The notes: a model not told the origin generated them from the sequence alone. Positions 16,011 to 24,308 are shown, counted from the first letter of the stretch. The stretch is DNA of 64,000 bases from Streptomyces roseus (GCF_001044425.1 NZ_LFML01000032.1:100253-164252), one strand, 5' to 3'. Made by a program: numbers and translations.

Positions 16011-16619
16011 ATGGGTCTCTTCAACCGCCGCAGCCAGGATGCCACCGCCACCGTCGCCACCGTCGACGTCGACCCCGCCCTCGCGGCCCTCACGGGCGAG
16101 TACGTCATCGACGCCGCCCACAGCAGCATCGGCTTCACCGTCCGCCACGCGATGGTGACCAACGTCCGCGGCACCTTCACCGACTACTCCGGCGCCCTCC
16201 AGCTCGACGGCAGCGACCCGGCCCGCTCCGCCGCCTCCATCGAGGTGAAGATCGCCTCCGTGGACACCGGCATCGCCGACCGCGACGGCCACCTGCGCAG
16301 CGGCGACTTCTTCGACGCCGAGGCGTTCCCGCTGATGACCTTCCGTTCCACCGGGGCGGCCCAGCTCGGCGGCGACGCGTACCGCATCACCGGCGAACTG
16401 ACCATCAAGGACGTCACCCGCCCGCTCGCCATCGACCTGGAGTTCAACGGCTCGGCCACCGACGTCTACGGCAACGAGCGCGTCGGCTTCGAGGGCTCCG
16501 CCGAGATCCTGCGCTCCGACTGGGGCCTGACCTGGAACGCCGCGCTGGAGGCCGGGGGCGTCATGGTCAGCGACAAGGTCAAGCTGACCTTCGACATCTC
16601 GGCCATCAAGCAGGCCTGA
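16011..16619 (+). CDS. YceI family lipid-binding protein
   Basis: A 202-residue YceI-like protein, a lipocalin-like beta-barrel fold that binds isoprenoid-type lipids in characterised members. The body has the family pattern GEYVIDAAHSSIGFTVRHAM, VRGTFTDYSG, DGHLRSGDFFDAE and ITGELTIKDVTRPL. Unlike the E. coli protein it has no signal peptide (MGLFNRRSQDATATV), so it is cytoplasmic here. ATG at 16011 has GGGAG 6 bases upstream. It is a single-gene unit with its own promoter and operators and ends in a hairpin at 16629-16652 shared with the converging gene. In related genomes such genes are stress-induced; the trigger here is unknown. Confidence 0.9.
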   Translation: MGLFNRRSQDATATVATVDVDPALAALTGEYVIDAAHSSIGFTVRHAMVTNVRGTFTDYSGALQLDGSDPARSAASIEVKIASVDTGIADRDGHLRSGDFFDAEAFPLMTFRSTGAAQLGGDAYRITGELTIKDVTRPLAIDLEFNGSATDVYGNERVGFEGSAEILRSDWGLTWNAALEAGGVMVSDKVKLTFDISAIKQA

Positions 16620-16628
16620 ACCGCCTGA

Positions 16629-16652
16629 CGCCGCCGGGTCCCGGGGGCGGCG
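16629..16652. terminator. Hairpin between converging yceI-like and TPM-like genes
   Basis: CGCCGCC (16629-16635) pairs with GGCGGCG (16646-16652) around a GGGTCCCGGG loop that can extend the stem. It sits in the 49-base gap between two stop codons and can act on either strand, though no T-run is present. Confidence 0.5.
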
Positions 16653-16668
16653 CCGTGGGGCACAGCCC

Positions 16669-18018
16669 CTAGAAGCCGCCCCCGCCGTCGAACCCGCCGC
16701 CGCCGTCGAACCCGCCACCGCCGCCGAAGTCCCCTCCCCCGAAGTCGGAAGGGTTGAAGTCGGCGCCGGAGAAGTCCCCGCCGTCGTAACCGCCCCCCAT
16801 GTCGGAGGCGTAGGCGGGGCTCGACATCATCGAGCCGAGCATCGTGCCCACGAGCAGACCGGGCAGGATGCCGCCGCCGAAGTATCCACCGGCCCACGGG
16901 CCGTACGCCGGGCCCGCGTCGTAGTACGGACGCGGGCCGTACTCCGTGTCGACCGTCCGGACCATCGGGTCCTTGCCGTCACGCAGCCGCACGGCGTCCG
17001 CCGCGCACACCGGGACGGTGCGCTCCGCCCCACCGGCCGGCGACCACTGCGCGTCCTGCGTGCTCGGCCCGTGCCGCGGGTCGAAGAAGCAGGGCGAACG
17101 GCGCTCGGGCAGCGGCCTCCCCCGACGGCGCGCGTCCAGGCAGGCCAGCGCGAACCGGCCGTCCTCCAGGGCCTGGGTGACCCCCTTGACCTCTTCGGGG
17201 TGCTGGACCGAGGCCATGATCTCCTTGGCCTTCTCGTACGAGTCGAGGCCCTTCTCGTAGTCCCCGCGCATGGCGTCGTCCGCGCCGGGCTCACCGGGGT
17301 GGAAGTCCAGCCGGTCGAGCTCCTCGCCGAAGGCCGTGATGTCCTCGTCCACGACCACGCGCAGCTTCTCGATCGCCTCGCGCCGCGCCTCTTCCTTCTT
17401 CTTCCGGTTCCGGCGCACCAGTGCGTACGCACCGCCGCCGCCGATCACGGCCACCGCGCCGAGCGCGACCAGACCGCCGACCGGGGTCCCGGCGTCCGCG
17501 CCCGTGTCGCCCCACGAGGCCGGCGCCCGGCCCTTGACCTGCGTCAGCGCCTGGTCGACGAAGTTGTTGATCTCCGTCGCCGCGTCCACGGGACCGCCGG
17601 CCTTCACCGCGTCCGTCAGGTTGCGCACCGCGGTCGGCGCCATGACCGCGCGGTCGGCGCCCGCGTTGAAGCCGTCGCCGAGCCGGATCGCGTACAGCCC
17701 GGTGATGCCGGTCTCGGTCCGGACCGTACGCAGCACGCTGTCGGCCGGAAACTCGGAGCCGGCGGGCAGCACGGCGACGAACACCGGCTTGCCGGCGTCC
17801 TTGATCTTCTTGGTGAGCGCGTCCGCCTGCTCCTTCGGCAGTTGCGCCGCGGCGCGGGGGTCCACGTACACCGGGCCCTGCTTGAGGGCCTCGGCCACGG
17901 CGGCGGGGCCGGTGGCCGCCGCCGCCTGCGGGGCGGCGACCAGCGCGGTCGCGGACAGGGCCAGCAGCAGCGCGGCCAGCAGTCGACCGGGACGTACGGA
18001 TATCAGCCTGGTCCTCAT
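16669..18018 (-). CDS. Secreted/membrane TPM-like protein with Gly-Asp-Phe tail
   Basis: A 449-residue protein with an N-terminal signal peptide (RLLAALLLALSATALVAAPQAAAA), an extracellular region of about 150 residues resembling TPM/YgcG-type domains (AEALKQGPVYVDPRAAAQL, AGKPVFVAVLPAGSEF), a membrane segment (VGGLVALGAVAVIGGGGAYALV) followed by RRNRKKK, and a cytoplasmic helical region. The C-terminus is Gly-rich with repeats of FDGGGG, in the style of proteins sorted or anchored at membranes. Start ATG at 18018 has no ribosome site; TAGCGT (18031 to 18026) lies 7 bases upstream, so it is probably leaderless. A TTG at 18024 is an alternative. Function is not known. Confidence 0.8.
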   Translation of the reverse strand: MRTRLISVRPGRLLAALLLALSATALVAAPQAAAATGPAAVAEALKQGPVYVDPRAAAQLPKEQADALTKKIKDAGKPVFVAVLPAGSEFPADSVLRTVRTETGITGLYAIRLGDGFNAGADRAVMAPTAVRNLTDAVKAGGPVDAATEINNFVDQALTQVKGRAPASWGDTGADAGTPVGGLVALGAVAVIGGGGAYALVRRNRKKKEEARREAIEKLRVVVDEDITAFGEELDRLDFHPGEPGADDAMRGDYEKGLDSYEKAKEIMASVQHPEEVKGVTQALEDGRFALACLDARRRGRPLPERRSPCFFDPRHGPSTQDAQWSPAGGAERTVPVCAADAVRLRDGKDPMVRTVDTEYGPRPYYDAGPAYGPWAGGYFGGGILPGLLVGTMLGSMMSSPAYASDMGGGYDGGDFSGADFNPSDFGGGDFGGGGGFDGGGGFDGGGGF

Positions 18019-18103
18019 GGTCAAGACGCTACCGGAACCGCCCCTTTTCTGTGTGAGGTGGACATAAGGCCCACCGGCCGCCGTCGGGGCTCCCGCCCCG
18101 CGG

Positions 18104-19738
18104 CTACTCGGCCGGTTCGACGCCCGCGTGGAGCAGTCCGTACGTGAAGGCGTCCTCCAGGGCCTGCCAGGACGCGGAGATCACGTTGGGGGCCACGCCC
18201 ACCGTGGACCACTCGCGGGTGCCGTCCGTCGTTGCGATCAGGACGCGCGTCGTGGACTCCGTGCCGTGCTTGCCCTCCAGGATGCGGACCTTGTAGTCCA
18301 CCAGCTCGAACTTGGCCAGCTGGGGGTAGAACCGCTCCAGGGCCACCCGCAGCGCCCGGTCCAGGGCGTTGACCGGGCCGTTGCCCTCCGCCGTGGCGAC
18401 GATCCGCTCGCCCTTGGCCCACAGCTTGACCGTGGCCTCGTTGGCGTGGGTGCCGTCGGGACGGTCCTCGACGATGGCCCGCCAGGACTCGGTACGGAAG
18501 TACTTGCGGGCGCGGCCCTCGACCTCGGCGCGCAGCAGCAGCTCGAAGGAGGCGTCGGCGGCCTCGTACGTGTAGCCGGAGAGCTCCCGCTCCTTGACGC
18601 GCTCGACGACCCGGGAGACCAGCGCACGGTCCCCGCCGAGGTCGACGCCGAGCTCCTTGCCCTTGAGCTCGATGGAGGCGCGGCCGGCCATGTCGGAGAC
18701 CAGCATCCGCATGGTGTTGCCGACCCGCTCGGGGTCGATGTGCTGGTAGAGGTCCGGGTCGACCTTGATGGCCGAGGCGTGCAGGCCGGCCTTGTGCGCG
18801 AAGGCCGAGACGCCGACGTACGGCTGGTGCGTGGAGGGCGTGAGGTTGACGACCTCGGCGATGGCGTGCGAGATGCGGGTCATCTCGGCGAGCGCGCCCT
18901 CGGGGAGGACCCGGCGGCCGTACTTGATCTCCAGCGCGGCGACGACGGGGAAGAGGTTCGCGTTGCCGACGCGCTCGCCGTAGCCGTTCGCGGTGCACTG
19001 GACGTGCGTCGCGCCCGCGTCGACGGCGGCCAGGGTGTTGGCCACGGCGCAGCCGGTGTCGTCCTGGGCGTGGATGCCCAGGCGCGCGCCGGTGTCGGCG
19101 AGCACGGTCGCGACGACCGCGGTCACCTGGGCGGGGAGCATGCCGCCGTTGGTGTCGCAGAGGATGACGACGTCGGCGCCGGCCTCGTGGGCGGTGCGCA
19201 CGACCGACTTGGCGTACTCGGCGTTGGCCCGGTACCCGTCGAAGAAGTGCTCGCAGTCGACGAAGACGCGCCGGCCCTGGGCGACGAGGTGGGAGACGGT
19301 GTCGCGGACCATCTCCAGGTTCTCTTCGAGGGTGGTGCGCAGGGCGAGCTCGACGTGCCGGTCGTGGGACTTGGCGACCAGGGTGATCACCGGGGCGCCC
19401 GATTCCAGCAGAGCCCGTACCTGCGGGTCCTGGGCGGCCGAGCCGCCCGCCCGCCGGGTCGCCCCGAAGGCGACCAGCTTGGCGTGCTTGAAGTCGATCT
19501 CGGCGCGGGCGCGGGCGAAGAACTCGGTGTCCCGGGGGTTGGCGCCGGGCCAGCCGCCCTCGATGAAGCCCACTCCGAAGTCGTCCAGGTGCCGGGCGAT
19601 CGCCAGCTTGTCGGCGACGGTGAGGTTGATGCCCTCACGCTGGGCGCCGTCGCGCAGGGTGGTGTCGAAGACGTGGAAGCTGTCTGCGTCGTCGGCGGGG
19701 TGCTGAGCCGCCGGCCCTGTCGCCTCTGTCGTCGTCAT
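18104..19738 (-). CDS. cimA: (R)-citramalate synthase
   Basis: A 544-residue enzyme of the HMG-CoA lyase-like/isopropylmalate synthase family that condenses pyruvate with acetyl-CoA to citramalate, giving a threonine-independent route to 2-oxobutyrate and isoleucine. Signatures are FDTTLRDGAQREG near residue 24, GIHAQDDTGCAVANTLAAVDAGATHVQCT, and the C-terminal LeuA-type allosteric dimer domain (from about 400). The length and GINLTVADKLAIARHLDDFG favour CimA over LeuA. ATG at 19738 has AGGAG 9 bases upstream. A leader region with a terminator (19850-19884) lies between the probable promoter and this start, suggesting attenuation. Confidence 0.93.
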   Translation of the reverse strand: MTTTEATGPAAQHPADDADSFHVFDTTLRDGAQREGINLTVADKLAIARHLDDFGVGFIEGGWPGANPRDTEFFARARAEIDFKHAKLVAFGATRRAGGSAAQDPQVRALLESGAPVITLVAKSHDRHVELALRTTLEENLEMVRDTVSHLVAQGRRVFVDCEHFFDGYRANAEYAKSVVRTAHEAGADVVILCDTNGGMLPAQVTAVVATVLADTGARLGIHAQDDTGCAVANTLAAVDAGATHVQCTANGYGERVGNANLFPVVAALEIKYGRRVLPEGALAEMTRISHAIAEVVNLTPSTHQPYVGVSAFAHKAGLHASAIKVDPDLYQHIDPERVGNTMRMLVSDMAGRASIELKGKELGVDLGGDRALVSRVVERVKERELSGYTYEAADASFELLLRAEVEGRARKYFRTESWRAIVEDRPDGTHANEATVKLWAKGERIVATAEGNGPVNALDRALRVALERFYPQLAKFELVDYKVRILEGKHGTESTTRVLIATTDGTREWSTVGVAPNVISASWQALEDAFTYGLLHAGVEPAE

Positions 19739-19849
19739 GCTGAGTGACTCCTGTCGGATGAGTGGTTCCGGACTGCCCGCCCGAGAGCGGGCTGCCGCCA
19801 CTGCCCCCAATCATCGCGCGCGGGCCGCTTCCGGCAGGAGTGGAGCCGG

Positions 19850-19884
19850 GAAACGAAAAGACCCCTCGCGGGTGCGAGAGGTCT
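19850..19884 (-). terminator. Putative attenuator terminator of cimA
   Basis: Read on the minus strand, an 11-bp stem (positions 19884-19874 with 19869-19859, one G-U pair) with a four-base loop is followed by UUUUCGUUU. It lies about 110 bases upstream of the cimA start and 50 bases after the stop of a 13-codon ORF. The spacing matches the ilvB attenuator in this same window (42 bases from leader-peptide stop to terminator stem). Confidence 0.65.
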
Positions 19885-19934
19885 GCGCGCGGGTCTGGGG
19901 CACTGCGGCCGCTTCCGCGAAGTTCTTCCGCGGT

Positions 19935-19976
19935 TCAGCGGCCACTGCGGACCGGCGCGCTGCTGTCCATAATCAT
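19935..19976 (-). CDS. Candidate 13-residue leader peptide of cimA
   Basis: A 13-codon ORF (MIMDSSAPVRSGR) begins at 19976 and stops at 19935, upstream of the cimA terminator hairpin. The RNA after it can form alternative pairings (GGCCGC in the ORF end with GCGGCC at about 19907-19912). It contains one isoleucine codon, ATT, which is rare in this genome, and one valine codon. There is no clear ribosome site, so translation is uncertain; the case rests on its position and its resemblance in length to the ilvB leader peptide. Confidence 0.35.
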   Translation of the reverse strand: MIMDSSAPVRSGR

Positions 19977-20034
19977 GAGCTGAGCAGGCACGTCCGCAGT
20001 GTGTCACACCGTCTCACCGCGGGAGCACCGCGTC

Positions 20035-20643
20035 TCACGATACGAGAGCCTCGTCGAGGAATTCCGAGACGTGGGCCAGAATGTCCCCCCGCCCTATCCC
20101 GGGCAGGCCGACGGCGACCTGGATGCTGAACCCGTCGAGCAGGGCCCGCAGCCGGGCGCCGAAGCGGTCGGGGTCCACGGGCCGGAACTCCCCCCGCGAG
20201 ATGCCCTCGGCCAGCAGGGCCACCAGGTCGCGGTGCCAGGCGCCCTCGATGGCGGCCTGCCGCTCGCGTTCCTGCGGACCGGCGTTCTGCGAGCGGTTCC
20301 AGACCTCCAGCCACAGGGTCCAGTGCGGATCCCGGGCCTCCTCGGGCACGTAGAGGTCCACGTAGGCCTGGAGCCGCTCGCGCGCCGAACCGCTGCGGGC
20401 CAGCAGCGCCCGGCGCCGGGCGCCCAGGGCGGCCTCGCTCCACTCCAGCGTCTGCAGCAGGAGCTCGTCCTTGCTGCCGAAGTAATAGAGGAGGTGGCCG
20501 CTGCTCATGCCGACCTGTCGGCCGAGCCCGGCCATGGTCAGGCCCTCCAGGCCACGCTCGGCGATCGTGGCCATGGCGGCGACGAGTACGTCCTCGCGCG
20601 GCGGCGCGTTCTTCCGCACCGCACGTACTCCACCCGCCGCCAT
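20035..20643 (-). CDS. TetR family transcriptional regulator
   Basis: A 202-residue TetR/AcrR-type repressor with the N-terminal helix-turn-helix TIAERGLEGLTMAGLGRQVGMSSGHLLYYFGSKDELL (residues about 23-58) and a ligand-binding C-terminal domain. ATG at 20643 has AAGGAG 6 bases upstream. It is the last gene of the operon ureAB-ureC-aguA-tetR, 29 bases behind aguA, so it is likely the local regulator; the inverted repeat GTTAGAG/CTCTAAC in the ureAB-permease promoter region is a candidate site for it. The effector might be agmatine or a related amine, which is inference only. Confidence 0.9.
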   Translation of the reverse strand: MAAGGVRAVRKNAPPREDVLVAAMATIAERGLEGLTMAGLGRQVGMSSGHLLYYFGSKDELLLQTLEWSEAALGARRRALLARSGSARERLQAYVDLYVPEEARDPHWTLWLEVWNRSQNAGPQERERQAAIEGAWHRDLVALLAEGISRGEFRPVDPDRFGARLRALLDGFSIQVAVGLPGIGRGDILAHVSEFLDEALVS

Positions 20644-20672
20644 GGGCCACTCCTTCGTCGTTCCGCCGCAGG

Positions 20673-21710
20673 TCAGACCTTCGGCTGCTGCTGGGTGATG
20701 CAGTGGATACCGCCACCCCCGGCGAAAATCGTACGTGCGTCGACCAGGGTCACGGTCCGCTCGGGGAACAGGCCCCGGAAGATCTCCGCGGCCTCCTCGT
20801 CGCGCGGGTCGTCGAAGGAGCACAGCACCACGCCGCCGTTGCACAGGTAGTGGTTGATGTAGGAGTAGTCCACCCACTCCCCGTCCTCCTCCAGCACGGT
20901 CGGCGCCGGGACCTCCACGACCTGGAGCCGGCGGCCCTGCGCGTCGGTGGAGGCGCGCAGGATGGCGGCGATGGTCTTGCAGCGCTCGTGGTCGGGGTGG
21001 GCCGGGTCGGGCTGGGTGTGGACCATGACCACGCCGGGGCGGGCGAAGGCGGCCACGATGTCCACGTGGCCCTGCGTGCCGTAGGTGCCGTAGTCGCCGG
21101 CCAGGCCGTACGGCAGCCAGATGGCCTTGGTGGTGCCGAGGTGGGCGTGGATCTCCTCCTCGACCTGCTGGCGGGTCCAGCCGGGGTTGCGCCCGGCGCC
21201 CAGCTGCACGGTGTCGGTCAGGAGCACCGTGCCCTCGCCGTCCACGTGGATCGCGCCGCCCTCGTTGACGAGCGGGGTGCTGTACGTACGGGTGCCGGCG
21301 AGGTCCGAGACGTGCCGGGCGACCTTGGAGTCGTGCTCCCAGCGGGCCCACTCCTGGGCGCCCCAGCCGTTGAAGGTCCAGTCCACCGCGGCCAGCTCGC
21401 CGGCCTCGTTGGTGACGAACGTGGGGCCGATGTCGCGCATCCAGGCGTCGTCGAGCTCGCGCTCCACCAGCTGCACGTCCTCGCCGACGAGCGCGCGGGC
21501 GCTCTCGGCGTCACCGGGCGAGACGACCAGGGTCACCGGCTCGTACGAGCGCACGGCGCGGGCGACGGCGCCCCAGGCCTCGCGGGCCTCGGCCAGCTCC
21601 CGCTCGTTGGTGAAGGTCGGGTTGGGGCTGGGCCAGGCCATCCAGGTGCGCTCGTGGGGCGTCCACTCGGCGGGCATCCGGAAGCCGTGGTCCGTGGGCT
21701 TTGCAGTCAT
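20673..21710 (-). CDS. aguA: Agmatine deiminase
   Basis: A 345-residue member of the agmatine deiminase/peptidyl-arginine deiminase fold family, which converts agmatine to N-carbamoylputrescine and ammonia. Signatures: RMPAEWTPHERTWMAWP at the N-terminus, DDAWMRDIGPTFV, the conserved FNGWGAQ, LVNEGGAIHVDGEGTVL, and the catalytic cysteine in GGGIHCITQQ at the C-terminal end. It lies 28 bases behind ureC and 29 bases ahead of tetR. No N-carbamoylputrescine amidohydrolase gene lies in this window, so the next step is supplied elsewhere or by the neighbouring urease-like enzyme. Confidence 0.93.
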   Translation of the reverse strand: MTAKPTDHGFRMPAEWTPHERTWMAWPSPNPTFTNERELAEAREAWGAVARAVRSYEPVTLVVSPGDAESARALVGEDVQLVERELDDAWMRDIGPTFVTNEAGELAAVDWTFNGWGAQEWARWEHDSKVARHVSDLAGTRTYSTPLVNEGGAIHVDGEGTVLLTDTVQLGAGRNPGWTRQQVEEEIHAHLGTTKAIWLPYGLAGDYGTYGTQGHVDIVAAFARPGVVMVHTQPDPAHPDHERCKTIAAILRASTDAQGRRLQVVEVPAPTVLEEDGEWVDYSYINHYLCNGGVVLCSFDDPRDEEAAEIFRGLFPERTVTLVDARTIFAGGGGIHCITQQQPKV

Positions 21711-21738
21711 GGCAGGGTCCTTAGAGGGCTGTGCTGGT

Positions 21739-23472
21739 TCACAGGAAGTACAGGCGGTTGAGGGAGACCGAGTCGGCCGCTTCGGAGCGCAGCGGGTCGC
21801 CGTCGAGGGTGACGAGCCCGGTGCGCGCGTCCACGTCGACCGCGCCCACCCGGGAGTTGAGCAGGAGGTTCCCGGGACCGATGCCGCGGGTGCCGCGGAC
21901 GGCGACGCGGCGGCGGCGGGTGGGCATCTCGTCGCCGCCCAGCGCCGCCGCGGCGGCGGAGACGAAGGCGACGGAGATGTCGGCGGCGGTGGCTCCGTAC
22001 GAGCCGAACTGCGGTCCGAGGACCAGCGGTTCGCAGGTGTCGGTGGCCGCGTTGGGGTCGCCGGTGACCCCGTACGCGGGGAAGCCGGACTTGAGGACCA
22101 GCTGCGGTTTGGCGCCGAAGAACTGGGGGCGCCACAGGACGATGTCGGCCAGCTTGCCGACCTCGATGGAGCCGATCTCGTGGGCCAGGCCGTGGGCGAT
22201 GGCCGGGTTGATGGTCAGCTTGGCCATGTAGCGCAGGACGCGGGCGTTGTCGTCGCCCTCGCCGTCGCCTTCGAGGGGGCCGAGCTCGCCCTTCATCTTG
22301 GCGGCCATGGCGAAGGTGCGGCGGATGGTCTCGCCGGCGCGGCCCATGCCCTGGGCGTCGGAGGAGGTGATGCCGATCGCGCCCAGGTCGTGCAGGACGT
22401 CCTCGGCGCCCATGGTGCCCGCACGGATGCGGTCCCGGGCCATGGCGGCGTCGCCGGGGAGGTCCGGCTTGAGGTCGTGGACGGAGACGATCATGCCGTA
22501 GTGCTCGGCGACCGCGTCCCGGCCGAAGGGCAGGGTCGGGTTGGTGGAGGAGCCGATGACGTTCGGTACGCCCGCCATTTTGAGCACGTTGGGGACGTGT
22601 CCGCCGCCGCAGCCCTCGATGTGGAAGGCATGGATGGTGCGGCCGTCCAGGACGCGCAGGGTGTCCTCGACGGACAGGCACTCGTTGAGGCCGTCGCTGT
22701 GCAGGGCGACCTGTACGTCGTGCTCCTCGGCCACGCGCAGGGCGGTGTCCAGGGCGCGGGTGTGCGCGCCCATGTCCTCGTGGACCTTGAAGCCGGAGGC
22801 GCCGCCCTCGGCCAGGGCCTCGACCAGGGGCGCGGCGTCCGAGGAGGAGCCGCGGGCGAGGAAGCCGATGTTGACGGGCCAGGCGTCGAAGGCGTTGAAC
22901 GCGTGCTTCAGTGCCCAGGGGGAGTTGACGCCGACGCCCCAGACGGGGCCGAACTCCTGGCCGATGATCGTGGTGACGCCCGCGGCGAGCGAGGCCTCCA
23001 TGACGCGCGGGGAGAGCAGGTGGACGTGGGTGTCGACGGCGCCGGCGGTGGCGATCAGGCCCTCGCCGGACACGATGCTCGTGCCGGTGCCGACCACGAC
23101 GTCGACCCCGTCGAGGGTGTCCGGGTTGCCGGCCCTGCCGATGGCGTGGATACGGCCCTCGCGGATGCCGATCGAGACCTTGCGGATGCCGAGGACGGCG
23201 TCGATGACCAGCACGTTGCTGATCACGACGTCGCAGGTCTCCCGAACGGCCGCGGCCTTCAGGTGCAGCCCGTCGCGGGCCGTCTTGCCGAAGCCGGCCA
23301 GGAACTCGTCGCCCGGCTTCTGCGCGTCGTGCTCGACGCGGACGGTGAGCCCGGAGTCGCCGAGCCGGACCCGGTCGCCGGCGCGGGGGCCGAAGACGGA
23401 GGCGTACTCGTGGGGGTCGATGTGCCGGCTGCCCGGCGCACAGTGGTCGCTGTGCCTGGTCTGCTTGCTCAC
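21739..23472 (-). CDS. ureC: Urease-like alpha subunit with altered flap
   Basis: A 577-residue urease alpha homologue. Nickel ligands are conserved: His-x-His in VDTHVHLLSP, the carbamylated Lys and following His in GFKVHED, His in ALHSDGLNE, His in FHIEGCGGGH, and Asp in SSDAQGMGR. The flap that normally reads VCHHL is SVHDL by position-by-position alignment: the general acid His is kept but the flap Cys is Val and the next His is Asp. GTG at 23472 overlaps the ureAB stop by 4 bases. No ureE, F, G or D maturation genes lie nearby. It may be a second urease using accessory proteins from elsewhere, or an amidohydrolase with another ureido substrate. Confidence 0.88.
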   Translation of the reverse strand: MSKQTRHSDHCAPGSRHIDPHEYASVFGPRAGDRVRLGDSGLTVRVEHDAQKPGDEFLAGFGKTARDGLHLKAAAVRETCDVVISNVLVIDAVLGIRKVSIGIREGRIHAIGRAGNPDTLDGVDVVVGTGTSIVSGEGLIATAGAVDTHVHLLSPRVMEASLAAGVTTIIGQEFGPVWGVGVNSPWALKHAFNAFDAWPVNIGFLARGSSSDAAPLVEALAEGGASGFKVHEDMGAHTRALDTALRVAEEHDVQVALHSDGLNECLSVEDTLRVLDGRTIHAFHIEGCGGGHVPNVLKMAGVPNVIGSSTNPTLPFGRDAVAEHYGMIVSVHDLKPDLPGDAAMARDRIRAGTMGAEDVLHDLGAIGITSSDAQGMGRAGETIRRTFAMAAKMKGELGPLEGDGEGDDNARVLRYMAKLTINPAIAHGLAHEIGSIEVGKLADIVLWRPQFFGAKPQLVLKSGFPAYGVTGDPNAATDTCEPLVLGPQFGSYGATAADISVAFVSAAAAALGGDEMPTRRRRVAVRGTRGIGPGNLLLNSRVGAVDVDARTGLVTLDGDPLRSEAADSVSLNRLYFL

Positions 23473-24194
23473 GCCTGCTCTCCGTCTGCCGTGTCGTGCG
23501 CCGGGGCGCCGGGTCCCGTACCGAGGTAGCCGCAGGCCGCGGCGCGGCGCAGGGCCTCGTCCTTGGCCCCGGGGGCGTCCAGGGGCCCGTCGACCAGCCC
23601 GGCGAAGCCGATCGCGATGCGGTCGCCGCCGATGGGGACGAGGCCGACCTCGGCCTCGCCGTGCGGGTCGAACCGTACGGACGAGCCCGCGGGCACGCAC
23701 AGCCGCATGCCGTAGGCCGCGGCGCGGTCGAAGTCGAGGCGGGGGTTCGCCTCGAAGAAGTGGAAGTGGGAGGTGACGCTCACCGGTACGGAGGCCGTGT
23801 TGCGCACGCGCAGGTGCAGCGCCGGCTCCGGCTGGGGGGCGCCGGGGCCCGGTACGACGGCGCCCGGGGCGTCCTCGCCGAGCGGCACCGCGCCCCGGAT
23901 CGGGGCCGAGACCACCGCGAGGCGGGAGCCGTCGTCGAAGACGGCCTCCACGTGCACCTCGGTGACCACGTCGGCCACGCCGGGCAGCACATCGGCCGGG
24001 CCGAGCACGCTGCGGGCCTCCTCGATGGCCTCCGCGAGCCGCTTGCCGTCGCGCGCGGCCTCGCAGACCGTGTCCGCGACGAGCGCGGTGGCCTCCGGGA
24101 CGTTGAGCTTGAGTCCGCGGGCCCTCCGGGCCCTGGCCAGTTCCGCCGCGCTGCGCAGCAGCAGCCGGTCGCGCTCCGTAGGGGTCAGCCGCAC
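23469..24194 (-). CDS. ureAB: Fused urease gamma/beta-like subunit
   Basis: A 241-residue fusion of urease gamma (residues 1-100, starting RLTPTERDRLLLRSAAELARARRARG and including NVPEATALVAD) and beta (from about 100, with RGAVPLGEDAPG, NTASVPVSVTSHFHFFEANPRLDFDR and AAYGMRLCVPAGSSVRF). It partners UreC, whose gene overlaps by 4 bases. The GTG at 24194 is preceded by AAAAGGTGGTGG. The linker and C-terminal tail are longer and less conserved than in standard ureases. It is the first gene of the operon ending in tetR; its -10 (TAGAGT, minus strand 24239 to 24234) overlaps the first inverted repeat. Confidence 0.88.
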   Translation of the reverse strand: MRLTPTERDRLLLRSAAELARARRARGLKLNVPEATALVADTVCEAARDGKRLAEAIEEARSVLGPADVLPGVADVVTEVHVEAVFDDGSRLAVVSAPIRGAVPLGEDAPGAVVPGPGAPQPEPALHLRVRNTASVPVSVTSHFHFFEANPRLDFDRAAAYGMRLCVPAGSSVRFDPHGEAEVGLVPIGGDRIAIGFAGLVDGPLDAPGAKDEALRRAAACGYLGTGPGAPAHDTADGEQA

Positions 24195-24222
24195 GCCGAT
24201 CCACCACCTTTTGAGTCGATGG

Positions 24223-24308
24223 GTTAGAGCATCACTCTAACTCTTCATTTCTCTGCAATGAAGCATTGACCTGGGACCTGGGCTTAGGTCACATTGAGTG
24301 TCGCTCAA
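24223..24308. promoter_or_regulatory. Three inverted repeats in the ureAB/permease divergent promoter
   Basis: In the 156 bases between divergent ureAB and the permease gene lie GTTAGAG-N5-CTCTAAC (24223-24241), CTTCATT-N7-AATGAAG (24243-24263) and TTGAG-N5-CTCAA (24294-24308), all perfect. The first overlaps the likely -10 of the ureAB operon; the third lies just upstream of the permease coding region. The first and third share the GAG-N5-CTC core. The region is strikingly AT-rich for this genome. The TetR product of the same operon is the natural candidate to bind the first and third sites. Confidence 0.65.

Noticed and set aside
16011..16619. YceI protein as periplasmic/secreted
   Set aside because: No signal peptide is visible in the first residues with the well-supported ATG at 16011.
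19735..20007. 90-codon minus-strand frame upstream of cimA
   Set aside because: It would run through the terminator hairpin at 19850-19884 and lacks a ribosome site; the attenuator reading is simpler.
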